Below are positions 52,644 to 61,211 of a stretch of DNA of 64,000 bases, piece by piece. Within the stretch, counting starts at the first letter, position 1. Each line of letters starts with the position of its first letter. Under the pieces are notes generated by a model. It made no database searches. It was given only the letters and a program-made list of their open reading frames with translations, and was not told the origin of the DNA. This stretch comes from Rhizobiaceae bacterium. Lineage in GTDB: Bacteria; Pseudomonadota; Alphaproteobacteria; Rhizobiales; Rhizobiaceae. Position numbers and translations under genes: made by a program. The stretch spans positions 1-64,000 of the forward strand of contig JAMLJA010000008.1 of the NCBI GenBank assembly GCA_023953905.1. The letters run 5' to 3'.

Positions 52644-54248
52644 TCACGTCCTCTCGGACGGTTCAGGCGACAGGCCATTGCGCTCCAGAGCTTCAAGTGC
52701 ATCTTTCAATCGGCGCCATGCTTGTGGCGTCAGCTGAGCGTCAAGGGCGTCGAGGTCCAGAAACAGGTCGAGCCCCGCCACTTTCTCGGCGATGACCCGA
52801 ACACTGTCACGCGCCTGTCCGAGCAGCCCCTCTACCGCATAGGGAATGACCTCACGGCTGATCCCTTTCATCGTGATGGGCTCCAGCGGCTTTGCGCGAA
52901 CGAGATCGCGAACCAGGGCGTAAGTTTCGAAACTGAGCACGATTTCACCGGGTTTTGCCGCCTGCTGAAGCCGGGCCGCCAGATTCGCCTCGGCCCCGAT
53001 GATGGTGTAATCCATGCGGTCTTCGCTGCCGAAATTGCCGACATTGCAGAAACCGGTGTTGATGCCCATTCTCACCTGGAAGGGGTTTTCAATGCCTCGG
53101 GCCCGCCATTCGGCATTGAGCTGCTCCAGCCGGCTCTTCATCACCACGGCCATCTTGAGGCACGCTTCGGCGTCTTCCTTGACGCCGCGGGTTTCAGGAT
53201 CGCCAAAGAAAATCAGCATCGCATCGCCGATGAACTTGTCGACCGTTCCGCCATGCTCCAGTGCAACAGCCGACATGACCGTAAAGTACTCGTTGAGGAG
53301 CATCGTCAGATCCTCAGGCTGAAGGCGCTCGGTCGTTGCGGTGAAGTCTTTGATGTCGGAGAAGAAGATGGTCAGCTTTTTGCGTTCCGTCGCAATCGTT
53401 ACGTCGCGCTGACCGCTGAAAATGCTCTTGTAGATCTGGGGCGAGATATATTTGGCGATCTTGATCGAGATTGCGGCCAGAAAATCATTGGCCTCTGTCA
53501 GCTCGGTGTTCATCCCGGATATGAGCGATGCCTGGCGTCGCTGCATGACGATTACCGCAATTCCCGCCGTGATTGCCAGGATGAAATAGCCCAGCAGATA
53601 TTTGAAAGCGAAGATATTCGCGTCGATCGGCTGCTTTAGGGTTACCTCCTGGATGCCACGAACGTCACCAACCTTCCAGTCCGTCTTTGGACTGTCGGGA
53701 TGCGTGTTGTGACAGGCGACGCAGGTCTCGCCCATTATGATCGGTGTCGCCATTCGGATCTGGCGGAGGAAGATTGAACCCGATACGTCGATCAGCGTCT
53801 CGTTCGGGTTCCTTCGCAGCGCTTGCAGCGAAGAGAGTTCAAAATCGTCCAACGCGGGCTCTTCACGTCCTTTGAAGGGCAGGTCGGAGACGAACTGATA
53901 TTTGACGGTTCCATCCGTCGAGCTGATCTTCTTGCCGAGTTCGATGGAGAGCGTCGCCGGGATGGGGATGGCACCGTCGACTTCCTTGTAGTTGTGGACG
54001 GCGACAACCTGCTGTCCGGCCTTCACCACCCTGCCAACGACGTCACTGCTATAGAAACCGCGCATCGCGTCGATGACGTTGCCGGTGTTTCGAGCCTGGG
54101 TCGTCAGCGTCGTTTCAGACAGCCTTTGCAGATCGAGCCATGCCGCGATCGGCAAGCCCAAAATGCCGAGTGTCACGCCGATCACAAGCAAAATTGTGTT
54201 TCGCTTGGGCGCAACAAGCGCAGCCTCTGCCGAATTGCTCAGTGCCAT
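52644..54248 (-). CDS. Membrane adenylate/guanylate cyclase with periplasmic heme-type (DUF3365) sensor
   Basis: 534 residues from ATG 54248; an upstream ATG at 54296 would add 16. A membrane helix (about 18-38) leads to a periplasmic DUF3365/Tll0287-like domain that ends with TCVACH (Cys176, Cys179, His180), a c-type heme attachment motif. A second helix (about 212-232) and a class III cyclase domain follow, with FFSDIKDFTATTERL, DKFIGDAMLIFFGDP and DYTIIGAEANLAARLQ, containing the metal-binding aspartates. It probably makes cyclic nucleotide in response to redox, gas or ligand binding at the heme. It converges on the PLP enzyme gene and is not part of either island by strand. Confidence 0.88.
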   Translation of the reverse strand: MALSNSAEAALVAPKRNTILLVIGVTLGILGLPIAAWLDLQRLSETTLTTQARNTGNVIDAMRGFYSSDVVGRVVKAGQQVVAVHNYKEVDGAIPIPATLSIELGKKISSTDGTVKYQFVSDLPFKGREEPALDDFELSSLQALRRNPNETLIDVSGSIFLRQIRMATPIIMGETCVACHNTHPDSPKTDWKVGDVRGIQEVTLKQPIDANIFAFKYLLGYFILAITAGIAVIVMQRRQASLISGMNTELTEANDFLAAISIKIAKYISPQIYKSIFSGQRDVTIATERKKLTIFFSDIKDFTATTERLQPEDLTMLLNEYFTVMSAVALEHGGTVDKFIGDAMLIFFGDPETRGVKEDAEACLKMAVVMKSRLEQLNAEWRARGIENPFQVRMGINTGFCNVGNFGSEDRMDYTIIGAEANLAARLQQAAKPGEIVLSFETYALVRDLVRAKPLEPITMKGISREVIPYAVEGLLGQARDSVRVIAEKVAGLDLFLDLDALDAQLTPQAWRRLKDALEALERNGLSPEPSERT

Positions 54249-54411
54249 GTCGCATGCAGTCCCATCTGGAGAAACGACCGAATGACCACACGACATGTGT
54301 AAGGTCCGAGGAGGTTTCTGCCAAATGGAATTGCACGACTATCGGAGAATCCCACGAAGAGAGCTGGATGTCCTTAAGTAATGTTTGCTGAATCGTTGCC
54401 GGCGTTCCGCG

Positions 54412-54765
54412 TCAGTCGATCTCGGCGACTGCTGCAATCTCGATCCGTAGTCCTGGGATCGCCAGCCTGGCCTCGTAGGTGGCGCGGGCGGGCAGATTGT
54501 TGCGGTCTACCCAAGTGTCCCAGATCGTATTGAACTCCGCGAAGTCCTTGATGTGGGGCAACAGCACGGTGACGAACAACAGCTTAGATCGGCTCGACCC
54601 GCCCTTGACGAGCAGATCGTCGATCTTCCTCAGAACCTCTCGCGTCTGAACCTCAAGCGAGCCCTCGTGGCTGTCCGCAATCTGGCCCGAAACGTAGAGG
54701 GTGCGCCCATTTCCCGCCGCTGCGGAAAAATGTGCGCCGGGCTCGATGCGGGTGATATTGCTCAT
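54412..54765 (-). CDS. RidA family protein, island 2
   Basis: 117 residues, one RidA domain. The conserved arginine is present (LPARATYEARL) and the expected Glu lies 15 residues later (RIEIAAVAEID). The start overlaps the stop of the ABC ATPase gene (ATGA), so it is coupled to transport. It is clearly different from the island 1 RidA protein and is not a recent copy. The enamine-producing enzyme it would serve is not obvious in this island. Confidence 0.86.
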   Translation of the reverse strand: MSNITRIEPGAHFSAAAGNGRTLYVSGQIADSHEGSLEVQTREVLRKIDDLLVKGGSSRSKLLFVTVLLPHIKDFAEFNTIWDTWVDRNNLPARATYEARLAIPGLRIEIAAVAEID

Positions 54766-55853
54766 GCTAAGTTTCCTTCTTGTATCAATGCCATGCGGTC
54801 GGGTGAGATACGCTCGCCGCTTTCAGCATTGAATATATGGCACGCAGAGATTTCGGGACGCAAAGCGATGCGGGTGCCGGGGCGAATTGCGAGACGATCG
54901 CGCAAGACGACGACCGTTTCCTGACCGCCAAGCCGGACCAGCACCTGAGTCTCGGCTCCTGTCGGCTCCACTCCCAGGACGTCGACCGGAATTCCGTCGG
55001 GATCGAGCGCGAAAGCCTCCGGCCGCAAACCGAGCACGACCCGACCGGCAACCGTCTCGCCGACGGAACCGAGTTGCATTCTTGTGCCGTCTCCTGCGGT
55101 GAAGACCCCATCCTTCGCCTCACCCTCGATCATATTCATGGCTGGCGATCCAATAAATCCTGCCACGAAGATGTTTGCCGGATTGTCGTAAAGGTCGAGC
55201 GGTGTGCCGATCTGCTCGATCCGCCCGTCATTCATGACAACGATCCGGTCGGCCATGGTCATGGCCTCGACCTGATCATGGGTGACGTAAACCGTGGTTG
55301 TGTTCAGCCTTGCGTGGTTCTGCTTGATCTCGAAACGCATCTGGACGCGCAGCTTGGCATCGAGATTGGAGAGCGGCTCATCGAAAAGGTAGACCTTCGG
55401 ATCACGCACGATAGCGCGCCCCATCGCCACGCGCTGGCGCTGACCACCCGAGAGCTGCTTCGGCATTCTCTCAAGATGGTTGGAGAGGCCGAGGATTTCG
55501 GCAACACGCTCTATGCGGCGCTCGCGCTCGGCGCGGTCCATTCCCTTGAGGCGCAGCGCATATTCCATGTTCTGCGCGACGGTCATGTGGGGGTAGAGCG
55601 CGTAGGACTGAAAGACCATGGCGATGTCGCGGTCCTTGGGCGCAAGATCGTTGATGATCTCCTCATCGATGGCGATCGTCCCGTCGGTAATCTCCTCCAG
55701 TCCCGCAATCATCCGCAGCAATGTGGATTTACCGCAACCCGAGGGCCCGACGAGAACCAGGAATTCCCCATCGGCAATGTCGATGGAAACCCCCTTGAGT
55801 ACCTCGTACTGGCCGTAGCGTTTGACAACGTCACGAATGGTAACCGCGCCCAT
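54762..55853 (-). CDS. ABC transporter ATP-binding protein (UgpC/MalK type), island 2
   Basis: 363 residues from ATG 55853 (GGGAGC upstream). Walker [10 protein letters not shown], signature [18 protein letters not shown], Walker [14 protein letters not shown] and H loop [21 protein letters not shown] are complete; a TOBE-like domain follows from about 240. It should drive the permeases encoded at 61212-63022, in the divergent operon. It lies 14 bases after an SDR remnant and precedes RidA. Confidence 0.92.
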   Translation of the reverse strand: MGAVTIRDVVKRYGQYEVLKGVSIDIADGEFLVLVGPSGCGKSTLLRMIAGLEEITDGTIAIDEEIINDLAPKDRDIAMVFQSYALYPHMTVAQNMEYALRLKGMDRAERERRIERVAEILGLSNHLERMPKQLSGGQRQRVAMGRAIVRDPKVYLFDEPLSNLDAKLRVQMRFEIKQNHARLNTTTVYVTHDQVEAMTMADRIVVMNDGRIEQIGTPLDLYDNPANIFVAGFIGSPAMNMIEGEAKDGVFTAGDGTRMQLGSVGETVAGRVVLGLRPEAFALDPDGIPVDVLGVEPTGAETQVLVRLGGQETVVVLRDRLAIRPGTRIALRPEISACHIFNAESGERISPDRMALIQEGNLA

Positions 55854-55867
55854 CAGTTGCTCCCGTA

Positions 55868-55972
55868 TCAATAAGTGGCGCGGCGACCGGAGAGATCGAA
55901 GACCGCCCCGGTGATGAAGCGGGTGGCGATGCAGAGGCCGGCGGACAGTCCGTTCGTGTCATAAATATTCAT
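55868..55972 (-). pseudogene. C-terminal stub of a short-chain dehydrogenase gene
   Basis: 34 codons from ATG 55972 to TGA 55868-55870, overlapping the amidohydrolase stop by one base. The product contains IATRFITGAVFDLSG, the pattern that closes SDR enzymes (FITG-x-x-x-D-x-x-GG), with the second Gly replaced by Arg. The cofactor motif, catalytic Ser-Tyr-Lys and about 200 residues are missing. It is best read as what is left after deletion of an SDR gene from the operon. A functional micropeptide is less likely. Confidence 0.6.
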
Positions 55973-56901
55973 CAGTCGGCCCATCGTGTCTGGATATTCG
56001 GGAGCTTGTAGAAGCTGGCGGCGTTGCCTGCGAAGAGCGCATACTGATCGGCCTCACTCAGTCCGGCGAAAACGCTGCGAAAGTGCTCATAGGTCTGCCG
56101 AAAGGTTGCCCCGAACATCACGACGGGATGATCGCTTGCGAGCATCGCGCGCTCTGTGCCGAACGCATCGAGGCACGCCAGCGAAACGCGCGAAAGGCTC
56201 TCGTCAGTCCAGTCTGGATCGTAGGCGACGAGATCGGAGATTTTCAGCCAAACATTGGGCGCTCGGGCAAGCCGTTTCAGACCCGCCGCCCAAGAAGCCA
56301 TGCCCTCTTCGCTGCGGTCGAAAGGCGAGCCGCAATGGTTGATGACAAAGCGAATGTCGGGAAACGTGTTGACGAGATCCAGCGCATCGTCGGTCTGCCA
56401 TGGCGACATCAGCAGGTCAAAACTAAGATCAAGCTTCGCCAATCGCTCCAGCCCGTTGCGCCATTTAGGCTCTAGCATTTTGTGCCGGTCGTTCACCGCA
56501 GTTCGTGCAGGGTCCGGATGCCAGCTGACGATGTCGCGTATACCGACCACGCGTTCACGTGCCGCCAGTTGTTCGAGATCTGCCTCGACGCCGTCCTTTG
56601 CCAGATCTGCATAGGCTACATAGCGCCCGGCTATTCCGTCAGGACGCGACAAGGCGTCCAGCCAGTCAATTTCGCCAAGCGGGTCCGTCGGATCCCAATT
56701 GGCCTCGACATGAACGCTGGCCACAAGATTGTAGCCTTCGGCACTTTTCAGATAGTCTACAGGAAGACATGCGCGGCCAAGGACCGGCCCGTCCTTGCCT
56801 TTGAGCCATGGATACCGTCCGAGCGCGGGGTCCCACCAGTGATGGTGGGCGTCAACGATCGGCCCGGCATAGAGCCCGTCCTGATCCACGAGGCTTGCCA
56901 C
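55972..56901 (-). CDS. Amidohydrolase family protein (COG3618, lactonase-like)
   Basis: 309 residues forming a TIM-barrel amidohydrolase_2 domain. Metal-site residues are visible in VDAHHHWWDP (His-x-His), VINHCGSPF and ASDHPVVMFG (Asp). COG3618 proteins include L-fuconolactonase and other sugar-lactone hydrolases, which fits the mutarotase and Gfo/Idh genes of the same island. It is cytoplasmic. It begins one base after the glycosidase-like gene, so they are tightly coupled. Confidence 0.88.
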   Translation of the reverse strand: MASLVDQDGLYAGPIVDAHHHWWDPALGRYPWLKGKDGPVLGRACLPVDYLKSAEGYNLVASVHVEANWDPTDPLGEIDWLDALSRPDGIAGRYVAYADLAKDGVEADLEQLAARERVVGIRDIVSWHPDPARTAVNDRHKMLEPKWRNGLERLAKLDLSFDLLMSPWQTDDALDLVNTFPDIRFVINHCGSPFDRSEEGMASWAAGLKRLARAPNVWLKISDLVAYDPDWTDESLSRVSLACLDAFGTERAMLASDHPVVMFGATFRQTYEHFRSVFAGLSEADQYALFAGNAASFYKLPNIQTRWAD

Positions 56902-56902
56902 C

Positions 56903-58534
56903 TTATCGGCCCATATAGCGCCGCTGCGTGATGCGTTCAGCGAGTGTCAGCCAGCGCCTTCTTGCTTCCGATCCCGCGGCTGAGACCGCCGAGAGCGCTT
57001 CGGTCTGAAGCGCATCGAGCCGCTCTGTTGGCAGGTCCGCGTTGCCGTCGATTTCCTCGGCGATGGCGACGAACCGTTCCGCTTGGGAAAGTCCCCCGAA
57101 CAGAGGGGCCACGTCGCGCGACATGAATTCGTCCCATGTCAGCTCCGGGTTCCAGCCGAAGCGCGAAAAGGCCAGATAACTGATTTCGGTGGCAGCATTG
57201 TAGGCCGATACCTCGCCCCACACGGTCAGGCCCTTCATGCCCATTTCGTGCCCGCGGCTGCACATATCGGCAAAGCTCTTTGCGTTGAGCGCATAGCGTT
57301 CGGTACGCGCATCGCCGTTCCACTGACACGCGAACTGACAGCGCAAGACATTCGGTTGCGTCGCAAGGCCGTCGACATAGTCGTCCGGAATGGCCTCGCG
57401 CAGCCGCTTCCAGTAGCTCCGGTTCGCCGTGTGCTGGTAGATCGCACCAGCGGGAAGCGCGGCTTGTGCTTCCTCTGCGACGGGCTCAAGCAGATTGTCC
57501 CACTGCATTTCGCAATAGACCCAGAGATCGGGCTTCGCCTTCTTGGCGGCACGAAAAAGCCGGGGGAAATTGGCCGCCATATCCGAGTGTGACCAGCTGT
57601 CGCCAAATTCCTGCGCGCGCCGCGCTGCCTCGGCATCGTTCGCCCGGCGGGCCACGCAACGAGGACAGTCACACACTCCGTAGTCGCCGCTTTCAATGTT
57701 GATGCCGCCGATGTCGAAAGTTTCGGCCAGCCAGACGACGGCCTCTTCCATCCAGTCCATCACCTCGGGCGCGCTGGGGCAGGCGGAAATTGTGTAGTCA
57801 GAATGGGGGAAGTTGAGGGGGAAATCGAGGTCGGCGATCTGGAAGCCGATATCGCGGCTGAACTGGGCCTTGTGCTGCGGGTTCTCTTTGAGCCAGGTGG
57901 AGAGGTTGTAGCGGTGGTTGCCCTCCCAGTAGACGCCACCATAGGCTCCGATCGCAATACCGGGGATGATCCGGACACCCCGTTCGCGCCCGTAGCGACA
58001 GAGTTCATGCGCCGCTTCAATCCCGCCGTGACTGTTGCGCAGGAAACCATAGATCACGATCCCGCCGATGCGGTTTTGCGAGCAGAAATCAACGAGACGC
58101 TTGTAATCGGCAAGAAACCCTTGCGGCGGCTTCTGATAGGGATTGAAGACGCCGATCTCCTGCTGTCCGATTTGGGAGAGCTCCCAATTTGTGGAGTGGT
58201 CCCAGGTCCAGAATGTACGGTAGGCGAGTCCCGGCCCATCCGAGATGGCACCCTTTTCCAATGCCGACAGATCGAGCGCGCGTCCGGCTCGTGCGACGAG
58301 TTCCTGCGCGCCGTAGATGACGCCGGAAAATGGCCCGCCGCGGATCTCGGCGCCGCCCTCGATTGCCTCGATGGCAAAATGTCCCTCAGCCAGTGATGTG
58401 TCTGTCGTGAGGCGGATCGCCTTGTTCTCCAGAGCGGAGGGATCGATGGCTTCGCGCAGGATCCGTGCGGCGTGGGGGTGAAGGTCGTCTCCGAGTAGCG
58501 GCATGCTTGTTTGCCTCATTGCTTCGATTGACAC
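56903..58534 (-). CDS. Cytoplasmic glycoside-hydrolase-like TIM-barrel protein
   Basis: 543 residues. The N-terminal part (to about 95) looks like the GH20/GH67-type alpha/beta domain that precedes a TIM barrel (FSGVIYGAQELVARAG). The barrel has FCSQNRIGGIVIYGF and NIESGDYGVCDCPRCVARR; the CxCxxC cluster resembles one seen in DUF4838/alpha-glucuronidase-related proteins. No signal peptide is present, so the substrate must be an imported oligosaccharide or glycoside. I cannot assign a GH family or catalytic acids with confidence. First gene of the leftward operon of island 2. Confidence 0.65.
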   Translation of the reverse strand: MSIEAMRQTSMPLLGDDLHPHAARILREAIDPSALENKAIRLTTDTSLAEGHFAIEAIEGGAEIRGGPFSGVIYGAQELVARAGRALDLSALEKGAISDGPGLAYRTFWTWDHSTNWELSQIGQQEIGVFNPYQKPPQGFLADYKRLVDFCSQNRIGGIVIYGFLRNSHGGIEAAHELCRYGRERGVRIIPGIAIGAYGGVYWEGNHRYNLSTWLKENPQHKAQFSRDIGFQIADLDFPLNFPHSDYTISACPSAPEVMDWMEEAVVWLAETFDIGGINIESGDYGVCDCPRCVARRANDAEAARRAQEFGDSWSHSDMAANFPRLFRAAKKAKPDLWVYCEMQWDNLLEPVAEEAQAALPAGAIYQHTANRSYWKRLREAIPDDYVDGLATQPNVLRCQFACQWNGDARTERYALNAKSFADMCSRGHEMGMKGLTVWGEVSAYNAATEISYLAFSRFGWNPELTWDEFMSRDVAPLFGGLSQAERFVAIAEEIDGNADLPTERLDALQTEALSAVSAAGSEARRRWLTLAERITQRRYMGR

Positions 58535-58553
58535 ACTACAGCAGAAAAGCTAT

Positions 58554-58569
58554 CAAATATCAATGTTGG
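58554..58569. promoter_or_regulatory. Imperfect dyad in the divergent promoter region of island 2
   Basis: CAAATATCAATGTTGG is a rough inverted repeat in the 89-base gap between the glycosidase-like gene and the Gfo/Idh/MocA gene. It shares the heptamer ATCAATG (58559-58565) with the perfect palindrome at 59733. The whole gap is AT-rich, as expected for two back-to-back promoters. Confidence 0.35.
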
Positions 58570-58623
58570 TTTTCGCTAATGATAAATTGAGACCGACTGT
58601 CGCATGGGTTGGAGTGGTCGGAC

Positions 58624-59703
58624 ATGAATGGAGTTCCTGAAACCCTTGCTGCGCTCCGCCAGTCCTGGCCGATGCCTTCCCGGCCTCGACCGATTACCAT
58701 CATCGGCTGCGGCGGGATCGTTCGCGACGGGCATTTGCCGGCCTATCGGAAGATGGATATGCCGGTCGCCGGAATCTTTGACGTCAATCCCGAAACCGCG
58801 AACGCGCTGGCACGAGACTTCGGCGTCTCGGTCGTCCATTCAACGCTGGACGAGGCGATCGCTGCCTGCGGGACGGAAGGGGTTTTCGATCTCGCGCTTC
58901 CGCCCGCCGTGCTGCTGGAAACGGTGCGCAAATTGCCTGAAGGTTCGACCGCGTTGATGCAAAAACCGCTTGGTCCAAATGGGGCGGCCGCGCGTGAAAT
59001 CGTGGCGGCGCTGGACGAGCGCAACATCACGGCCGCCACCAATTTCCAGTTGCGCTTCACGCCATCGATGCTGGCGATAGAGGACGCGGTTCGCAAAGGT
59101 CTTTTCGGTGACGTCGTCGATGTCGACGTGCATCTGGCGGTCTACATGCCTTGGGAACTCTGGTCTTTCATTCCCCGTATGCATGCGGTGGAGTTGCCGC
59201 TGCACTCCATCCACTATCTCGACTGGATCCGCGGCCTGCTCGGCGAACCCGCCAGCATCTATGCCAAGGCCGTCAAGCATCCGCGCTATCCGGATCTGGC
59301 GGATGCGCGCTCGAGTATCATTCTCGATTACGAGGACAGGGTGCGCTGCGCGCTCTCGCTGAACCACACCTACAATTATGGCCCGCACCATGTGGAAGCG
59401 ACGATCCGCGTCGAAGGCACGAAGGGTGCGGCGCATCTGACGGTCGGATATCTCATCGACTATGTCCGGCCGGTTCCTGAGCGGCTGGAGATCTGCCATG
59501 CGGGCCAGGACTGGGCGGAGCTGCCTCTGACGGGAGAGCGGGTACCGGATTCCTTCGCCTATGTGATGGCCAATCTGCAGCGTTTCGCGGCCGGCGAGGA
59601 TGCCCGGCTGATCACCGATGTCCACGATTCGATGCGGACCATGTTCCTTGTCGACGCGGGGCTGCAATCCAGCCGTCAAGGCGGTGTCGTTCCCGAAAGT
59701 TGA
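58624..59703 (+). CDS. Gfo/Idh/MocA family oxidoreductase
   Basis: 359 residues from ATG 58624 (GGAG upstream); TTG 58609 would add five. The N-terminal Rossmann domain has ITIIGCGGIVRDGHLPAYRK, then the conserved Lys in ALMQKPLGPNG (equivalent to EKP). The C-terminal alpha/beta domain contains HSIHYLDWIRGLLG with the family His. It should oxidise a sugar or sugar-like alcohol with NAD(P). First gene of the rightward operon; the binding protein gene follows 143 bases later, after palindromic sites. Confidence 0.88.
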   Translation: MNGVPETLAALRQSWPMPSRPRPITIIGCGGIVRDGHLPAYRKMDMPVAGIFDVNPETANALARDFGVSVVHSTLDEAIAACGTEGVFDLALPPAVLLETVRKLPEGSTALMQKPLGPNGAAAREIVAALDERNITAATNFQLRFTPSMLAIEDAVRKGLFGDVVDVDVHLAVYMPWELWSFIPRMHAVELPLHSIHYLDWIRGLLGEPASIYAKAVKHPRYPDLADARSSIILDYEDRVRCALSLNHTYNYGPHHVEATIRVEGTKGAAHLTVGYLIDYVRPVPERLEICHAGQDWAELPLTGERVPDSFAYVMANLQRFAAGEDARLITDVHDSMRTMFLVDAGLQSSRQGGVVPES

Positions 59704-59732
59704 GTGCAGGAGTCTGCCTGGGAGAAAATATG

Positions 59733-59748
59733 ATTTCATCAATGAAAT
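59733..59748. promoter_or_regulatory. Perfect 16-bp palindrome upstream of the binding protein gene
   Basis: ATTTCAT-CA-ATGAAAT (59733-59748): seven-base arms with a two-base spacer. The form is similar to operators of IclR-family regulators, and an IclR gene ends the island. It is 99 bases upstream of ATG 59847 and just after the Gfo/Idh/MocA stop. Confidence 0.55.
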
Positions 59749-59749
59749 G

Positions 59750-59765
59750 CCGACCGGTAGGTCGG
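59750..59765. promoter_or_regulatory. Second palindrome, CCGACC-GGTA-GGTCGG
   Basis: Six-base perfect arms with a four-base spacer, one base to the right of the previous palindrome. The GACC/GGTC form resembles TetR-family operators, but no TetR gene is in the window. It could also be a short hairpin in the leader of the binding protein mRNA. Confidence 0.4.
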
Positions 59766-59846
59766 TCAGACAATAATGGGGCAACAGGAGCAGCAGCTTT
59801 CCCATACACGGGTCTGTTCTGCTCCAATTGAAAAGGAGATCATTAG

Positions 59847-61139
59847 ATGACGACAAACGATACTCGCAGAAGCTTCCGGCTTCGCTCTCTTGCCGCCAGT
59901 GCGCTGGTCGCTCTGGCCATGACGGCTTCTGCACAGGCGCAGGACGCGACCACGATCAAGGTGCTGAACTGGCAGCCGGGAGGCCCTGAGTACTGGACGG
60001 CGCTGGTCAAGGCATTCGAGACCGAGAATCCCAACATTAAGGTCGAACTGGAGACGGTTCCTTTCGATCGTTACCCCGAGGTTCAGGGCCCCTACATCGC
60101 GACACGCAGCGGCCCGGATGTGATGCAGCAGAACGCCGGGCTTGAGCTGTTCGACCGGCGCGTCGCCTATCAGGAACTGCCGGCCGAGGTGCTGGCCGCT
60201 GGCGACGATCTGCTGACGCGCTCCGGCGGTTGTCTGAACTACGATCTCACGCAGGCGTGCTACGGCCTGCCTTTCGGCTTTCAGGGCAACGTCATGTACT
60301 ACAACAAGGCGGTCCTGTCGGAGGCTGGCCTTGATCCGGCAAACCCGCCTTCCACCTGGCAGGAATTCGGAGATGCCTGCGAAAAGGTCAAGGCAACTGG
60401 CAAGACCTGTCTCGCGCTCGGCATGACCGGCGTCTTCCCGGCCTATTGGGTGTTCCCGGAGATCGCGCGCAATTATCTGACCGAAGATGACATGCGAGCG
60501 ATCCTGGCGGGAAAGATGCCCTGGACCGACCCCAAGATGGTGTCGATCCTGCAGGCGATGGCCGACATCCCGACCAAGGGTTGGTCGAATGGAAACGCGC
60601 CATCCATTTCGATGCTTCCGGATGGAGCCGACATCTTTGCCAGCGGCAACGCCGCCTTTGCAGGCACAATCATTGCGGACGCCGTGAACTGGGCCGCATT
60701 CGGCGCGGCTCTGGGCGATGAAAATGTCGGAGCCATGCGCTGGCCCGCCGTAGAACCGGATGCACCGCTTGCCAAGAGCTTCAGCGGCACCGAGAGCGCC
60801 GTCTTCGGAGTCACGACATGGACGGACAAGACCGAGGCCGCACAGCAGTTCGTCAAGTTCGTCGCCGGTGTTGAGAACGGCAATCTGTTGACCAGCCTCG
60901 GCGGCGGCATTCCCCTCAATTCCAAGGTCGATCCGGCGCTCTTCCCCAAATCGGGAGCACTGGAGCAGATCCGGGAAATCATCAAGAAGCCGACGATCCA
61001 TGTCGGCGTGCTGCTGAGCGGCCAGGAGACCGACGCTCTGGGGCGCGGTTGGCAGGAAGTGGCGCTTGGCCGCCTCTCGGTCGAGGATTGGGTGGCGCGG
61101 ATGCAGGTCGCGCTTGAAGAGAGCCCCGGCAAGAACTGA
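59847..61139 (+). CDS. Extracellular solute-binding protein (family 1), island 2
   Basis: 430 residues from ATG 59847 with AAAAGGAG upstream. Signal peptide about 1-31 (ASAQAQDA). The mature protein shows IKVLNWQPGGPEYWTALVKAFETENPN, GFQGNVMYYNKAVLSEAGLDP and a C-terminal ALGRLSVEDWVARMQVAL. Three cysteines (GGCLNYD, QACYGL, DACEKV) plus GKTCLAL suggest disulfides, unusual for the family. It binds the imported sugar-like compound. Permease genes follow. Confidence 0.93.
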   Translation: MTTNDTRRSFRLRSLAASALVALAMTASAQAQDATTIKVLNWQPGGPEYWTALVKAFETENPNIKVELETVPFDRYPEVQGPYIATRSGPDVMQQNAGLELFDRRVAYQELPAEVLAAGDDLLTRSGGCLNYDLTQACYGLPFGFQGNVMYYNKAVLSEAGLDPANPPSTWQEFGDACEKVKATGKTCLALGMTGVFPAYWVFPEIARNYLTEDDMRAILAGKMPWTDPKMVSILQAMADIPTKGWSNGNAPSISMLPDGADIFASGNAAFAGTIIADAVNWAAFGAALGDENVGAMRWPAVEPDAPLAKSFSGTESAVFGVTTWTDKTEAAQQFVKFVAGVENGNLLTSLGGGIPLNSKVDPALFPKSGALEQIREIIKKPTIHVGVLLSGQETDALGRGWQEVALGRLSVEDWVARMQVALEESPGKN

Positions 61140-61211
61140 GCCACGCCAAGAGACGGGCGCGGGCTTTGGCTCGCGCTCTGATCCTGGCCAGTGTGGGAAG
61201 GGTATACCGTC

